A stretch of 64,000 nt of DNA from Pseudomonadota bacterium (GTDB taxonomy: Bacteria > Pseudomonadota > Gammaproteobacteria > Burkholderiales > Burkholderiaceae_E), in NCBI GenBank assembly GCA_023388075.1, contig JAEWGX010000056.1, positions 1-64,000 on the forward strand, given 5' to 3'. The translations under genes and the position numbers were made by a program. Positions 1 through 10,827 of the stretch are shown here, piece after piece (the stretch's first letter is position 1; each line of letters starts with the position of its first letter). A model generated the notes under the pieces. It was not told the DNA's origin, made no database searches, and saw only the letters and a list, made by a program, of their open reading frames with translations.

Positions 1-99
1 GCTGGGCAGCTTCTCGATCCGGCCCAGGAGGCCGAGGTGGTGCGCTGCCACGAGGCACTTGCGCACGTAGGGCGACGTCTGCGAATGGAAGATCTTCAT
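1..99 (-). CDS. glutathione S-transferase, N-terminal fragment (cut by window edge)
   Basis: Only the first 33 codons lie in the window. They begin MKIFHSQTSPYVRKCLVAA, the first beta strand and helix of a thioredoxin-fold GST N-terminal domain: the SPYVRK segment is where the family's glutathione-site residue and following helix lie. Its ATG overlaps the stop of the upstream GntR gene in an ATGA arrangement, so the two are probably translated together and may share a substrate-linked role. The substrate cannot be told from this fragment. Confidence 0.8.
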   Translation of the reverse strand, partial: MKIFHSQTSPYVRKCLVAAHHLGLLGRIEKLPS

Positions 100-851
100 C
101 GGTGTTGTCCTCTGGGCCGGCCCGTGGCTGTCTGTCGTCCGATTCTAGCCGCCCCTGCGGGGCTGTCGTGGCCCGGCTCCCCCGCGGTGCCTGCCAGCAG
201 GCGATAGTTCTCCCGCAGGTGCTCGCCGGCGAACACGATGTGTTCGCGCATCAACTCCTCCGCGCGTCGCGCATCCCGCGAGATCACGGCGCGTAGGATC
301 CGGTGGTGGTCGTCGTGCGACCGCAGGATCACGGAATGGTCATTCCACAACACGATCCTGTCCGAAGCGAACGGGATGGCCTGCGCCTGGCGCACGAAAC
401 GCTGCACCAGCAGGTTGCCCGAAGCCTCGAGCAGGCTTGTGTGAAAGGCAACGTTCATCTGCTGGTAGGGAGCATGGTCCGCCGCCCGCAACTCCCCCTT
501 GGCGAGGATGGAGTCACCGAGCGCCAGACACCCGCGCATGCGCACGGCCTGCTCATCGCACAAGCCGCGGATCGCGGCGAGCCGGCAGGCCAGGCCCTCG
601 AGCGAGGCCCGCACCTCGTAGGCCGCGGCCAGGTCGGCCAAGTCGAAGACCCGGACCCTGTATCCGCGGTTCGGCTCGTGGTCGATCAGGCCTTCGCCGG
701 CGAGCGTCGAGAGCGCCGCCCGCACGGGGGTGCGCGACACGCCCAGCGCAAGCGAGAGCGGAACTTCCTCGATGCGCTCCCCGGGCCGTATCCGGCCATC
801 CAGGAGCCAGTCGCGAAGGGTCTCGGTAATCCTGTCCGTGTGAGTTGTCAT
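96..851 (-). CDS. GntR-family transcriptional regulator, FadR/FCD subfamily
   Basis: A 251-residue DNA-binding regulator. Residues about 5-70 form the winged helix-turn-helix, with the typical SLALGVSRTPVRAAL recognition-helix segment followed by a GYRVR wing. The rest is an all-helical FCD ligand domain with histidines in the spacing that usually binds a metal (VAFH near residue 135 and SHDDHHR further on). A longer frame opens upstream, but the start at 851 gives the normal family length and leaves the operator region free. The gene is divergent from the ABC importer/oxidoreductase operon and coupled by ATGA to a GST gene. It most likely represses both directions through the two TGTATACA sites at 859-866 and 922-929 and is released by the transported compound or a product of it (inference). 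Confidence 0.88.
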   Translation of the reverse strand: MTTHTDRITETLRDWLLDGRIRPGERIEEVPLSLALGVSRTPVRAALSTLAGEGLIDHEPNRGYRVRVFDLADLAAAYEVRASLEGLACRLAAIRGLCDEQAVRMRGCLALGDSILAKGELRAADHAPYQQMNVAFHTSLLEASGNLLVQRFVRQAQAIPFASDRIVLWNDHSVILRSHDDHHRILRAVISRDARRAEELMREHIVFAGEHLRENYRLLAGTAGEPGHDSPAGAARIGRQTATGRPRGQHR

Positions 852-858
852 CGCGCAA

Positions 859-866
859 TGTATACA
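859..866. promoter_or_regulatory. candidate GntR operator O1 (TGTATACA)
   Basis: A perfect 8-bp palindrome just upstream of the GntR start codon. In its extended form, ATGTATACACG, it is the exact reverse complement of the second site at 921-931 region. FadR-type GntR proteins commonly bind T-GT-N-AC-A palindromes of this kind. Its place 8 bp before the gntR start suggests autorepression. Confidence 0.6.
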
Positions 867-904
867 CGAAAGACCCTGCTGCGGCCAAGCGAGGCTCATC
901 GCCG

Positions 905-933
905 TTGACACCCCCGAACCGTGTATACATACT
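905..933 (+). promoter_or_regulatory. candidate sigma-70 promoter of the importer/oxidoreductase operon
   Basis: A perfect -35 box TTGACA (905-910) is followed after 17 bp by CATACT (928-933), which matches four of six -10 positions. The downstream operator palindrome lies over the spacer and the -10 box, so a bound regulator would block the polymerase. Transcription would start about 40 bp before the binding-protein gene. Confidence 0.55.
922..929. promoter_or_regulatory. candidate GntR operator O2 (TGTATACA)
   Basis: The second copy of the palindrome, in the extended form CGTGTATACAT, inverted relative to O1. The two centres are 63 bp apart, which is six turns of B-DNA, so both sites face the same side. 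It overlaps the -10 region of the operon promoter. Confidence 0.6.
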
Positions 934-979
934 TGAAGAATGCGCCGTAGCACTACGCCGGCACGGACAGGAGGAGACC

Positions 980-2194
980 ATGACTTTCAAGCGATTCGCA
1001 TGCGCACTGGGACTGGCGGGGGCGCTGGCCGCTCCGGCCATTGCCCAGCAGCAGGACGGCATCACCGACAAGACCATCAAGCTGGGAATGTTCGCGCCAC
1101 TTTCCGGCAACGCGATGGCGTACGGCTTCGACGTCGTCAACGCCGCCCGGATGTGGTACGACAAGGTCAACCGCGAAGGTGGCATCCACGGTCGGAAGAT
1201 CGAGATCGTGCTCGAGGATGATCGATGCAACGCCAATGACCTCGTTGCCGCAGTCAAGAAGCTGAACGAGCAGGACAAGGTCTTCATGCTCAACGGCGGT
1301 TCGTGCTCTGCAGCGGTCGTCGCAGCGCGGGAGTACGTCGAACGCTCCCAGGTTCCGCTGGTCATGCTGAACGCTTCGGGCGACGGGGCGCTGTATCCAC
1401 CGTCCCGGTTCATCTACGGTGCCTTCTCCATCTCGCAGCGGGCGGCCGGTGGGTCCATGGTCGCGTTCGCCAGCGAGCACCTGAAGGCCAAGAAGATCGG
1501 CTATGTGAATCACGACGACGCCTACGGCAGCTGGAACCTGGAGGCGGCACAGTTCCAGGCGAAGCATATCGGCGGCATCGATCTGCAGTTGCAGTCGGTC
1601 AACCCCAACATCACCGACGTGACGGCGCCGATGCTGAAGCTCAAGGCTGCCAACCCGGACGTGATCCTGCTGCTGACCTACGCCCGGCCGGCGGCACTGC
1701 TGATCAAGAAGGCGCGCGAGATGGGCTATACCAAGCCGATCGTGCTTGCCGTGACTGGAACGGCGGACCTCAAGCAGCTGGCGGAGAACGTTGGGTCCGC
1801 GGAAGCGTTGAAGAACTTCTACGTCCAGGACGTGCTCGCCGACGTCCCGGAAGGTCCGAAGATCAAGTGGGTCTACGACATGTACCGGGAACGCTATCCG
1901 GACCTCGCAGCCAAACCGGGCTATCCGCAGAGCTACATGCCCTACGGCATCGCGCCGGCGATGGCGGTCGTGAAGGCCCTGGAGGCCGCCGGCCCGCAGC
2001 CGACCCGGGAGAAGGTGTTGCAGGCGCTATCGCAACTGAAGTTCGACTCGAAGGTCATGGCTGGTCCTATCGAGTTCGGGCCCGGAGACACCGCTGCGCA
2101 GGAGTCGGCGATCTTCCTCCAGTTCGACGGAAAGAGCCAGACGCTCGTTCCCGGTTCCTTCAAGAGCTTGTGGACCTATCAGGCGAAGAACTGA
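980..2194 (+). CDS. branched-chain-amino-acid-type ABC transporter, periplasmic substrate-binding protein (LivK-like)
   Basis: A 404-residue secreted protein of the Peripla_BP_6 family. Residues 1-22 are a signal peptide ending AIA before QQQDG. The mature part starts with the family opening KTIKLGMFAPLSG and keeps the two-lobe periplasmic layout with segments such as LNGGSCSAAVVAAREYVE. The start at 980 has a strong ribosome site (GGAGGAG) and follows the promoter and second operator. It is the first gene of an operon with two permeases, two ATPases and three oxidoreductases, so the ligand is probably the organic substrate those enzymes oxidise rather than an amino acid (inference). Members of this family take up aromatic acids, amides and other small molecules as well as leucine. 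Confidence 0.9.
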   Translation: MTFKRFACALGLAGALAAPAIAQQQDGITDKTIKLGMFAPLSGNAMAYGFDVVNAARMWYDKVNREGGIHGRKIEIVLEDDRCNANDLVAAVKKLNEQDKVFMLNGGSCSAAVVAAREYVERSQVPLVMLNASGDGALYPPSRFIYGAFSISQRAAGGSMVAFASEHLKAKKIGYVNHDDAYGSWNLEAAQFQAKHIGGIDLQLQSVNPNITDVTAPMLKLKAANPDVILLLTYARPAALLIKKAREMGYTKPIVLAVTGTADLKQLAENVGSAEALKNFYVQDVLADVPEGPKIKWVYDMYRERYPDLAAKPGYPQSYMPYGIAPAMAVVKALEAAGPQPTREKVLQALSQLKFDSKVMAGPIEFGPGDTAAQESAIFLQFDGKSQTLVPGSFKSLWTYQAKN

Positions 2195-2290
2195 GCCCGC
2201 GGCGGTGTGCACCGTGCGGGCCCGCCGGCCCGCACGTCGACGGTGAGCCTTCCCCGCGGTAGCAGGTTCCCGAAGGTCCGCAAGACGGTC

Positions 2291-3193
2291 ATGAGCCTGT
2301 CCGATTTCTGGCTTTTCCTCCAGCAGGGCGTTCTGTCCGGGCTCGTGACCGGCAGCGTCTATGCCCTGCTCGCCCTGGCGATCGTGATCGTCTTCAAGAC
2401 GACCGACGTGCCCAACTTCTCCCAGGGCGAGTTGTTCATGGCGGGGGCGTACGTGGCCCTGATGCTCGTGTTAGTGGCGGATTGGCCGCAGTACGCAGTC
2501 ATACCGGCCACGCTCGGTGCGATCGCCCTGGTTGCCGCGACCTTCCAGCGCGTGGTCCTACGCCAGGTGGCCCGTTCGCGAGGCGTCGGTGTGCAGTTCG
2601 TGATCGCCACGCTCGGACTTGCCTATCTGCTCAAGGGGCTGGTCCGCACGACCGGCCTTGGCGACACGCCCCGCTCCTTGCCGGCGCTGGTGCCCAGCGG
2701 GTCCGTGACGATCGGCCAAGGCACGCTCACCTATCTTGACCTCGCGATCCTGTCGGTCGCGGTGGCCGCGATGCTTCTGCTGTTCGCGATGTTCCGCTGG
2801 AGCCGCGTAGGCAAGGCGATGCGCGCCGTGGGGATGAATCCGAAGGCGGCGCGGCTCGTCGGAATCAGCCTCGGCCGCATGCACATCCTGGTATGGGCAC
2901 TGGCCGGACTGCTGGGCGCGATCGCGGCGCTCCTGATCGCGCCGAAGATCCTCGTGTCACCGGAGATCGCTCACCTCGCGATCCTCGCCTACGCCGCGGC
3001 GATCGTGGGCGGGTTCACCAGCCTTCCGGGCGCGGTCCTCGGGGGCTTCGTCATCGGCATCGCGGAGAACCTGGTGGGGCTCTTCGTTTCGACCAACGCG
3101 ATCGTGGTGGCGCCCTTCGTCGCCATCATGCTCGTGCTGCTGCTGCGGCCCCAGGGCCTGCTTGGCGGGCGGCCCCAGGTGAAGAAGGTATGA
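2291..3193 (+). CDS. ABC transporter inner-membrane permease, LivH type
   Basis: A 300-residue integral membrane protein with about eight hydrophobic segments and the family features GLVTGSVYALLALAIVIVFK near the N-terminus and GGFTSLPGAVLGGFVIGIAE near the C-terminus. It should form one half of the membrane channel with the LivM-type subunit next to it. I chose the start at 2291 because it precedes the first membrane segment; the frame is open further upstream but encodes basic, proline-rich sequence. About 100 bp separate it from the binding protein gene, and its last codon overlaps the next gene (ATGA). Confidence 0.9.
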   Translation: MSLSDFWLFLQQGVLSGLVTGSVYALLALAIVIVFKTTDVPNFSQGELFMAGAYVALMLVLVADWPQYAVIPATLGAIALVAATFQRVVLRQVARSRGVGVQFVIATLGLAYLLKGLVRTTGLGDTPRSLPALVPSGSVTIGQGTLTYLDLAILSVAVAAMLLLFAMFRWSRVGKAMRAVGMNPKAARLVGISLGRMHILVWALAGLLGAIAALLIAPKILVSPEIAHLAILAYAAAIVGGFTSLPGAVLGGFVIGIAENLVGLFVSTNAIVVAPFVAIMLVLLLRPQGLLGGRPQVKKV

Positions 3194-4143
3194 AGCCCGG
3201 GTTCGACCGGATCGCCCTGGCGTTCCTCGCGGTCGTCCTGGCGATCCTTCCCTTCGTCGCCTCCGGCTACATCGTCTACATCGCCAATCTGCTCCTGGTG
3301 TTCGTGGTTCTGGCTCTCGGAATGCACCTGGTGATCGGCGAGACCGGCCAGTTCGCCCTGTCGCATGCGGCCTTCTACGGCATGGGCATCTACACCGCCG
3401 GTGTGCTGAACAATGCGTTCCACCCGCCGTTTCCGGTTTCGATCGCCGCGGCGGGGCTGGTTGCCGCAGCAGTCGGCTACGCGATCGGCGCGTTGGCGAT
3501 TCGCATGCGAGACATCTATCTTGCGCTCGCCACCTTCGCCTTCGGCGAGGCGATGCAATGGGTATTCCTGAACTGGACTTCCGTAACCAACGGAGCCAAC
3601 GGGCTGAGGCTCTCCCCCGCCGTCCTTTTCGGCTACGAGATCGTCTCGGACCGCAACGCCTATCCGTTCGTCGTCGTGTTCGCTGCCCTGATGCTATGGG
3701 CGACCGTGCACATCAGCCGGTCCCGGCTGGGCCATGCGTTCCGCGCAGTTCGCGAGAGCGAGATCGCGGCGATGGCCATGGGCGTGGACGCACGCAGCGT
3801 CAAGCGAACCGCCTTCGCGCTTTCGGCTGCCTGGGCGGGCGTCGCGGGAGGCATCTTCACGCTCTTCTCCTCCTACATCCATCCGGAGAGCCTCGGATTC
3901 CAGACGACCATCCTGGTGCTGACCATGGTCGTCGTGGGTGGCCTCGGATCCGTTCGCGGCGCGATCGGCGGCGCGATCGTATTCGGCCTGGTCTCCGAGT
4001 TGCTGCGTCAGGCCCTCTCGTTCCAGGAGATCATCTACGGTGCCATCCTGATGATGTTCATGATGTTCGCTCCGCGCGGCGTTCTTGCCGGCACCCAGCC
4101 GGGCCGGCCGCTGACCGTCGCCGCGAAGGATCCGCCGCGATGA
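3190..4143 (+). CDS. ABC transporter inner-membrane permease, LivM type
   Basis: A 317-residue membrane protein, the partner of the LivH-type subunit. It carries the LivM hallmarks: VIGETGQFALSHAAFYGMG in the N-terminal third, the cytoplasmic coupling segment RAVRESEIAAMAMGVD near residue 190, and VVVGGLGSVRGAIGGA towards the end. It overlaps the preceding and following genes by four bases each (ATGA), so permeases and first ATPase are translated as a coupled set. Confidence 0.92.
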   Translation: MKPGFDRIALAFLAVVLAILPFVASGYIVYIANLLLVFVVLALGMHLVIGETGQFALSHAAFYGMGIYTAGVLNNAFHPPFPVSIAAAGLVAAAVGYAIGALAIRMRDIYLALATFAFGEAMQWVFLNWTSVTNGANGLRLSPAVLFGYEIVSDRNAYPFVVVFAALMLWATVHISRSRLGHAFRAVRESEIAAMAMGVDARSVKRTAFALSAAWAGVAGGIFTLFSSYIHPESLGFQTTILVLTMVVVGGLGSVRGAIGGAIVFGLVSELLRQALSFQEIIYGAILMMFMMFAPRGVLAGTQPGRPLTVAAKDPPR

Positions 4144-4974
4144 TTCATCCGGTCGCGAGCGAGCCATCCGGTGTCGGTGAGATGGGACCTCTCGCGACCG
4201 GCGCGGTCCCGGACACCAGGGCGGACGCCCCTGGCTTCCTCGAAGTGCGTGGCCTCACTGTCCGGTTCGGTGGATTGGTCGCGGTGAATGACTTCTCCAT
4301 GTCGGTCGCGAGGGGCCGCGTTCACGCGCTGATCGGCCCGAACGGGGCTGGAAAATCCACCACCTTCAACTGCATCTCACGGTACTACGAACCGTCGGCC
4401 GGTACCATCATCCTCGACGCAGAGGAGATCACGGGCCGTCGACCGCACGAGATGGCGAGCCTCGGCGTTGCGAGGACCTTCCAGAACCTCGAGCTCTTCT
4501 CCGAGCTCACCGTCCTGGAGAACGTGCTGATGGGCACTCACGCCCGGCACGCGACGAGCCTGCGCGAGCGAATGGGCACGCGCCGGTCGGAAGAGGTGGA
4601 CTTCGCCCTCTCGCTGCTGGAGCGCGTCGGGCTCGCGGACGAGCGGCGCCAGGTCGCGCGAAACCTCGACTTCGGGCACCAGAAGCTCCTCGAGCTCGCG
4701 CGCGCCCTGGCTATCCGGCCGCGGCTCCTCCTGCTGGACGAGCCGGCTGCTGGACTTCGCAATCGCGATATCCTGGCCATCGACCGGCTGCTCGCCGACC
4801 TGGCCGAACGCGACGGGATCACCGTCCTGCTGGTCGAGCACGTCATGCAGCTCGTGATGTCCATCTCACACCGCATCACGGTGATGTCGTTCGGCCAGAA
4901 GATCGCGGAAGGGACCCCGGCAGAGATCCGGAGCGACCAACGCGTCATAGAGGCCTATCTCGGAGGGGACGTGC

Positions 4975-4982
<8 letters not shown>
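4140..4982 (+). CDS. ABC transporter ATPase, LivG type
   Basis: A 280-residue nucleotide-binding subunit. Walker A is GPNGAGKST (about residue 66), the Q-loop is ARTFQN, Walker B is LLLLDEP and the H-loop histidine is in VEHVM. The signature before the DEP box reads LDFGHQK instead of LSGGQ; LivG proteins often carry a variant here, but this one is further from consensus than most. The first roughly 33 residues are a weakly conserved acidic extension before the ATPase domain. The start overlaps livM by ATGA. Confidence 0.92.
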
Positions 4983-5694
<712 letters not shown>

Positions 5695-5747
5695 ACGGCA
5701 TGCCGTCGCCTGACGACCCATCCCACTTCTAGATGAAGGATCCCGGC

Positions 5748-6515
5748 ATGAACGATTCAGCGACCAGCCTGCTGGAAGGAAAGCTGGCTCTCGTAACCGG
5801 CGCCGGACGCGGACTCGGCGCAGCCATCGCTCGCGGACTCGCGGCCCAGGGTGCGACGGTACTCCTGGCCGATGCCGATGGCGAGCGAGTCGAGTCGACC
5901 GCCGTCGCACTTCGGTCGGATGGATTCCAAGCCCATGGCGCCAAGCTCGATGTCACTGATGCGGACGCCTGCAACCGATACGCCCAGGGGGTCGCCGCCG
6001 CGCATGGCAGCATCGGCATCCTGGTGAACAACGCCGGGATCGCGCTGGCCGGCCGGTTCGACGATCCCGACTCACGAACGAGCTGGCGGCGACAGATCGA
6101 CATCAACCTGGAAGGCGTCTTCAACGTTACGCAGGCATTCGTCACGCAGCTCGAAGCCTCGCGCGGGTCCATCGTCAACCTCGCCTCGATCGCCTCGTTT
6201 ACGGCCGGAACGTCGGCGCCCGGCTACATCGTTTCCAAGGGCGCGATAAGGTCGTTCACGCAGGTGCTTGCCCGCGACCTCGCTCCACACGGGATTCGTG
6301 TCAACGCAATCGCGCCCGGCGTCATGGATACCGAAATGACGGCTGCCAAGCGGGCCGATGCGACGCAGATGGCCAGCTACCTCCAACGCGTGCCGCTCGG
6401 ACGCACGGGCTCACCGGAAGAAGTCGTGGGCCCGGTCGTCTTCCTGGTATCCCCCTGGGCAAGCTACGTAACCGGCGCCGTCCTGCCGGTGGACGGCGGC
6501 TACCTTGCGGCGTAG
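5748..6515 (+). CDS. short-chain dehydrogenase/reductase (SDR), classical type
   Basis: A 255-residue NAD(P)-dependent oxidoreductase with a Rossmann fold. It shows TGAGRGLGAAIA for dinucleotide binding, VNNAGIA, the catalytic serine region NLASIASF, the YIVSK active site and the PG motif IAPGVMDTEM. An ATG also lies 15 bases upstream, but the one at 5748 has the ribosome site GAAGGA seven bases before it. It lies 53 bp after the importer genes and 32 bp before a second SDR. It probably oxidises a hydroxyl of the imported compound or of an intermediate; the actual substrate cannot be read from the sequence. Confidence 0.85.
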   Translation: MNDSATSLLEGKLALVTGAGRGLGAAIARGLAAQGATVLLADADGERVESTAVALRSDGFQAHGAKLDVTDADACNRYAQGVAAAHGSIGILVNNAGIALAGRFDDPDSRTSWRRQIDINLEGVFNVTQAFVTQLEASRGSIVNLASIASFTAGTSAPGYIVSKGAIRSFTQVLARDLAPHGIRVNAIAPGVMDTEMTAAKRADATQMASYLQRVPLGRTGSPEEVVGPVVFLVSPWASYVTGAVLPVDGGYLAA

Positions 6516-6547
6516 ACGCACGCGAGACCTGCCGGGAGGATCCCACG

Positions 6548-7339
6548 ATGAACCCCCTTCATGTCGCACCTGGAAGCCAGGACGCGCAAGACGATGCCCT
6601 GCCCCGCCTCGATGACGGTCCAATTGCGCTGGTAACGGGTGGTGGCTCCGGCATCGGCCGGGCCATCGTCGAGCGCCTGGCTGCGGACGGGTTCCAGGTG
6701 GTCGTCGTGGATCGCGACGCTGCAGCGGGCACCGCGGTGGAAACAAGGTGCCGTCGGCAGGGGCTGGCGGTGTGGAAGCGTGTCGTCGATCTCGTGGACG
6801 AAGCCGCGTGCCGCGAGCTCGTCGCGGCATTGCCGCCACTTGCCGTCCTGGTCAACAATGCCGGCGTCTTCGACGAGCGCGGATTCGACGAAGTGTCGGC
6901 CGGCGACTTCCGACGCGCATTCGAGATCAACCTGGTCGCGGTCGCAATCCTTACACAAGAGGCGGCACGTCGGATGCGTCGTGGCGGCCGGGTCGTCAAC
7001 ATCGCCTCGCGCGCCTACCTCGGCGCACGCAACCATCCCCACTACGTCGCGTCGAAGGCGGCGGTCGTCGGCTTCACGCGTGCGGCCGCGATGGAGCTGG
7101 CGTCGCGGGGAATACTGGTCAACGCGGTCGCTCCAGGTCTCATCGACACACCCCTGCTGCGCCAGCTTACGCCGGAGCGACTGGCAGCGCAGCTCGCGCT
7201 GCAGCCCACCGGCAAGGCAGGACGTCCGGAAGACGTCGCGAACGCGGTGGCCTTCCTCGCCTCGCCACGGACCGGCTTCATCACCGGGCAGGTTCTCTTC
7301 GTGGACGGCGGCAAATCACTCGGAGGTTCGGTTGCATGA
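6548..7339 (+). CDS. short-chain dehydrogenase/reductase (SDR), second copy in the operon
   Basis: A 263-residue SDR with TGGGSGIGRAIVERL (about residue 31), LVNNAGVF, NIASRAY, the YVASKAA active site and APGLIDTP. It has an N-terminal tail of about 25 residues not seen in the first SDR, and the two proteins share the fold but are clearly diverged, so they likely act on different steps. The ribosome site GGGAGGA is strong. Its stop overlaps the start of the next gene (ATGA), tying it to the flavoprotein. Confidence 0.85.
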   Translation: MNPLHVAPGSQDAQDDALPRLDDGPIALVTGGGSGIGRAIVERLAADGFQVVVVDRDAAAGTAVETRCRRQGLAVWKRVVDLVDEAACRELVAALPPLAVLVNNAGVFDERGFDEVSAGDFRRAFEINLVAVAILTQEAARRMRRGGRVVNIASRAYLGARNHPHYVASKAAVVGFTRAAAMELASRGILVNAVAPGLIDTPLLRQLTPERLAAQLALQPTGKAGRPEDVANAVAFLASPRTGFITGQVLFVDGGKSLGGSVA

Positions 7340-9084
7340 ACTGGGACCGGGAAGTGGACCTCGTCGTGGCCGGTGCCGGTGCCGGCGGCATGGCGGCCGC
7401 GCTGACGGCGAGGATCCTGGGGCTCGACGTCCTGATCGCCGAGAAGACGGACCGCGTCGGTGGATCCACCGCCATTTCGGGCGGCGCGGTCTGGCTGCCC
7501 GGCAACCACCAGGCCGCGCAGGCCGGACATCCGGACACCCGGGAGCGCATCGACGCCTACATGGCGGCGACGGTTGGCGAGGCCGCTCCCGCCCGAGTCC
7601 TCGATACGTATATCGCCGCGGGGCCGAGGATGCTGGAGTTCCTCTCCGCGCGAACCCACCTGCAGCTCGTCGCCCGCACCTACTCACCGGACTACTACCC
7701 GGACCGGGCGGGCGCGTCCTTCGGTGGGCGCGCACTCGACCCGGCGGAATTCGACGGCCGGTTGCTCGGTCGCGACTTCGCCCGGTTGCGTGACCCGTTG
7801 CCGGAGTTCATGGTGCTTGGCGGCATGATGGTGAACATGAACGACGTCTGGCACCTGCTCGCGGCCACTCGCTCGTTCACCTCGTGGCGTCACGGGATGC
7901 GGCTCATCCGACGCTACGCGTCCGATCGCCTGCGTGGCTACCACCGGGGTACGCGCCTGGTGCTGGGCAACGCGCTTGCCGCGCGTCTCTTTCGCAGCGT
8001 CCTCGATCGCGCGATCCCCGTGTGGCTGGAAAGCCCGATCGAGTCCCTGGAACGCGGTGGACCGGACGGGCCCGTCACCGGTGCAGTCATCCGCCACGAC
8101 GGACGCTCCGTACGCGTGCGAGCGCGGCGCGGTGTCGTCATCGCGACCGGCGGATTCGCCTGGGACAAGACGCTGCGGGGGGAGACCTTCCCTGAGCCCA
8201 CCGGACCTTGGTCCATGGCGCCCGCCGGCAACGCCGGCGACGGCATCCGGGTTGCTCGAGCGGTCGGTGGCACGCTGCGCGCGGGCAACCTGAGCCCGGC
8301 CTTCTGGGCACCGGTATCCGTGCTCGAGCGAGAAGACGGCAGCATCATCCGCTATCCGCACCTGGTTTGGGACCGGGCGAAACCCGGCCTGATCGCCGTG
8401 AACGCCTCAGGCCGGCGGTTCGTCAACGAGGCGACTTCGTATCACGAGTTCGTGATCGGCATGTACCGCTCTCATCGGGACGTCCCTTCCGTCCCGGCGT
8501 TCCTCCTCGCGGACCACGACTTCATGGAGCGCTTCGGCCTGGGGCTTGCATTGCCCGGTGGCCGGCCGCGACAGCATCTCGTCAAGGCCGGGTACCTGGT
8601 GAAGGCGAATGACCTGGCTGCGCTGGCCGCTGCGCTGCGGCTTCCCGCCGAGCAGCTGCAGCGCACCGTCGAGCGCTACAACGAGCACGCGGCCCGCGGC
8701 GAGGATCCCGATTTCGGCAAGGGCTCCACGGAGTACAACCGCTATCTCGGCGCACCGAATCACCGTCCGAACCCCTGCCTGGCACCGATCGTGAAGCCCC
8801 CCTTCTATGCGGTGCGGGTCTACCCGGGAGACATCGGCACGGCGCTGGGGCTGGCAGTGGACGATCAAGCGCGGGTTCTCGATGCCGCCGGCGACCCGAT
8901 CGAGGGTCTCTACTGCGCCGGCAACGACATGGGCTCGGTGCTGGCCGGCGCGTATCCCGGTCCGGGGATCACCCTGGGCCCGGCCCTGACGTTCGGCTAT
9001 GTCGCCGGCATGTCCGCCGCGGGCAAGGACGCGTGCACCGAGACCGCATTGGCGAACGGGAACGAGAGCGCCATCGCGCAGTGA
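7336..9084 (+). CDS. FAD-dependent oxidoreductase, 3-ketosteroid delta-1-dehydrogenase-like
   Basis: A 582-residue flavoprotein of the FAD_binding_2 family. The FAD site AGAGAGGMAAALTA is at residues 11-24, followed by EKTDRVGGSTAISGG. GRRFVNEATSY sits where ketosteroid dehydrogenases carry a catalytic tyrosine. Near the C-terminus FYAVRVYPGDIGT keeps the Tyr and Gly that in KstD contact the C3 ketone, and GAYPGPGITLG closes the FAD site. By homology it introduces a double bond next to a ring ketone. With two upstream SDRs that could make such a ketone, the set suggests oxidation of an alicyclic or steroid-like substrate (inference). No other steroid-degradation gene is visible in the window. 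Confidence 0.8.
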   Translation: MNWDREVDLVVAGAGAGGMAAALTARILGLDVLIAEKTDRVGGSTAISGGAVWLPGNHQAAQAGHPDTRERIDAYMAATVGEAAPARVLDTYIAAGPRMLEFLSARTHLQLVARTYSPDYYPDRAGASFGGRALDPAEFDGRLLGRDFARLRDPLPEFMVLGGMMVNMNDVWHLLAATRSFTSWRHGMRLIRRYASDRLRGYHRGTRLVLGNALAARLFRSVLDRAIPVWLESPIESLERGGPDGPVTGAVIRHDGRSVRVRARRGVVIATGGFAWDKTLRGETFPEPTGPWSMAPAGNAGDGIRVARAVGGTLRAGNLSPAFWAPVSVLEREDGSIIRYPHLVWDRAKPGLIAVNASGRRFVNEATSYHEFVIGMYRSHRDVPSVPAFLLADHDFMERFGLGLALPGGRPRQHLVKAGYLVKANDLAALAAALRLPAEQLQRTVERYNEHAARGEDPDFGKGSTEYNRYLGAPNHRPNPCLAPIVKPPFYAVRVYPGDIGTALGLAVDDQARVLDAAGDPIEGLYCAGNDMGSVLAGAYPGPGITLGPALTFGYVAGMSAAGKDACTETALANGNESAIAQ

Positions 9085-9108
9085 AAACGGGGCGGCTCGC
9101 GCCGCCCC
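9084..9108 (-). terminator. rho-independent terminator of aceA
   Basis: A perfect 8-bp GC stem (GGGGCGGC / GCCGCCCC, 9089-9108) with a 4-nt loop is followed on the minus strand by a short T run (positions 9087-9084). It lies about 35 bp past the aceA stop. On the plus strand the stem has no T tail, so it serves aceA better than the convergent flavoprotein gene. Confidence 0.6.
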
Positions 9109-9143
9109 CGGTCTCCTCCACTACCGAATCCGCGAGGATCGCC

Positions 9144-10478
<1,335 letters not shown>

Positions 10479-10827
10479 CTTCACGCTCCAGGATTTCGCG
10501 CCCGGCTTGATTGCCGGCGCATCGACTGGATCCATCTTAGGAGCCCGATGCTGCGGAGCGAGCGATGAGACCCGCTAGAGATACCTAGAAAACTTTCTTC
10601 GATTTCAAGTTCTTAGGCGGTCATTTCACGATATGGCTGATCTTCTTTCATCATAAGAAAAATGGATGCTGCGTCGCGCGACGCTGATTCCGCATTACGC
10701 AATGAACACCGCATCGCCTGAAATCGGCTCGCCGCGGCGGGCATCGGCGTCTGGCGGCCATCCTCTGGTCCACCCGCCCCCCTGCTGGCTACCATCAGCG
10801 ATCCCGAATCCTGCCCGGAGCCCTCGC
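10479..10827. other. divergent intergenic region aceA / M20 amidohydrolase
   Basis: 349 bp with no convincing gene. The middle (about 10565-10670) is clearly richer in A and T than the surroundings and should hold the aceA promoter and control sites. On the minus strand a TTGAAA (10608-10603) is a possible -35 box, but I see no good -10 at the right distance. Short open frames here lack coding character. Confidence 0.4.
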
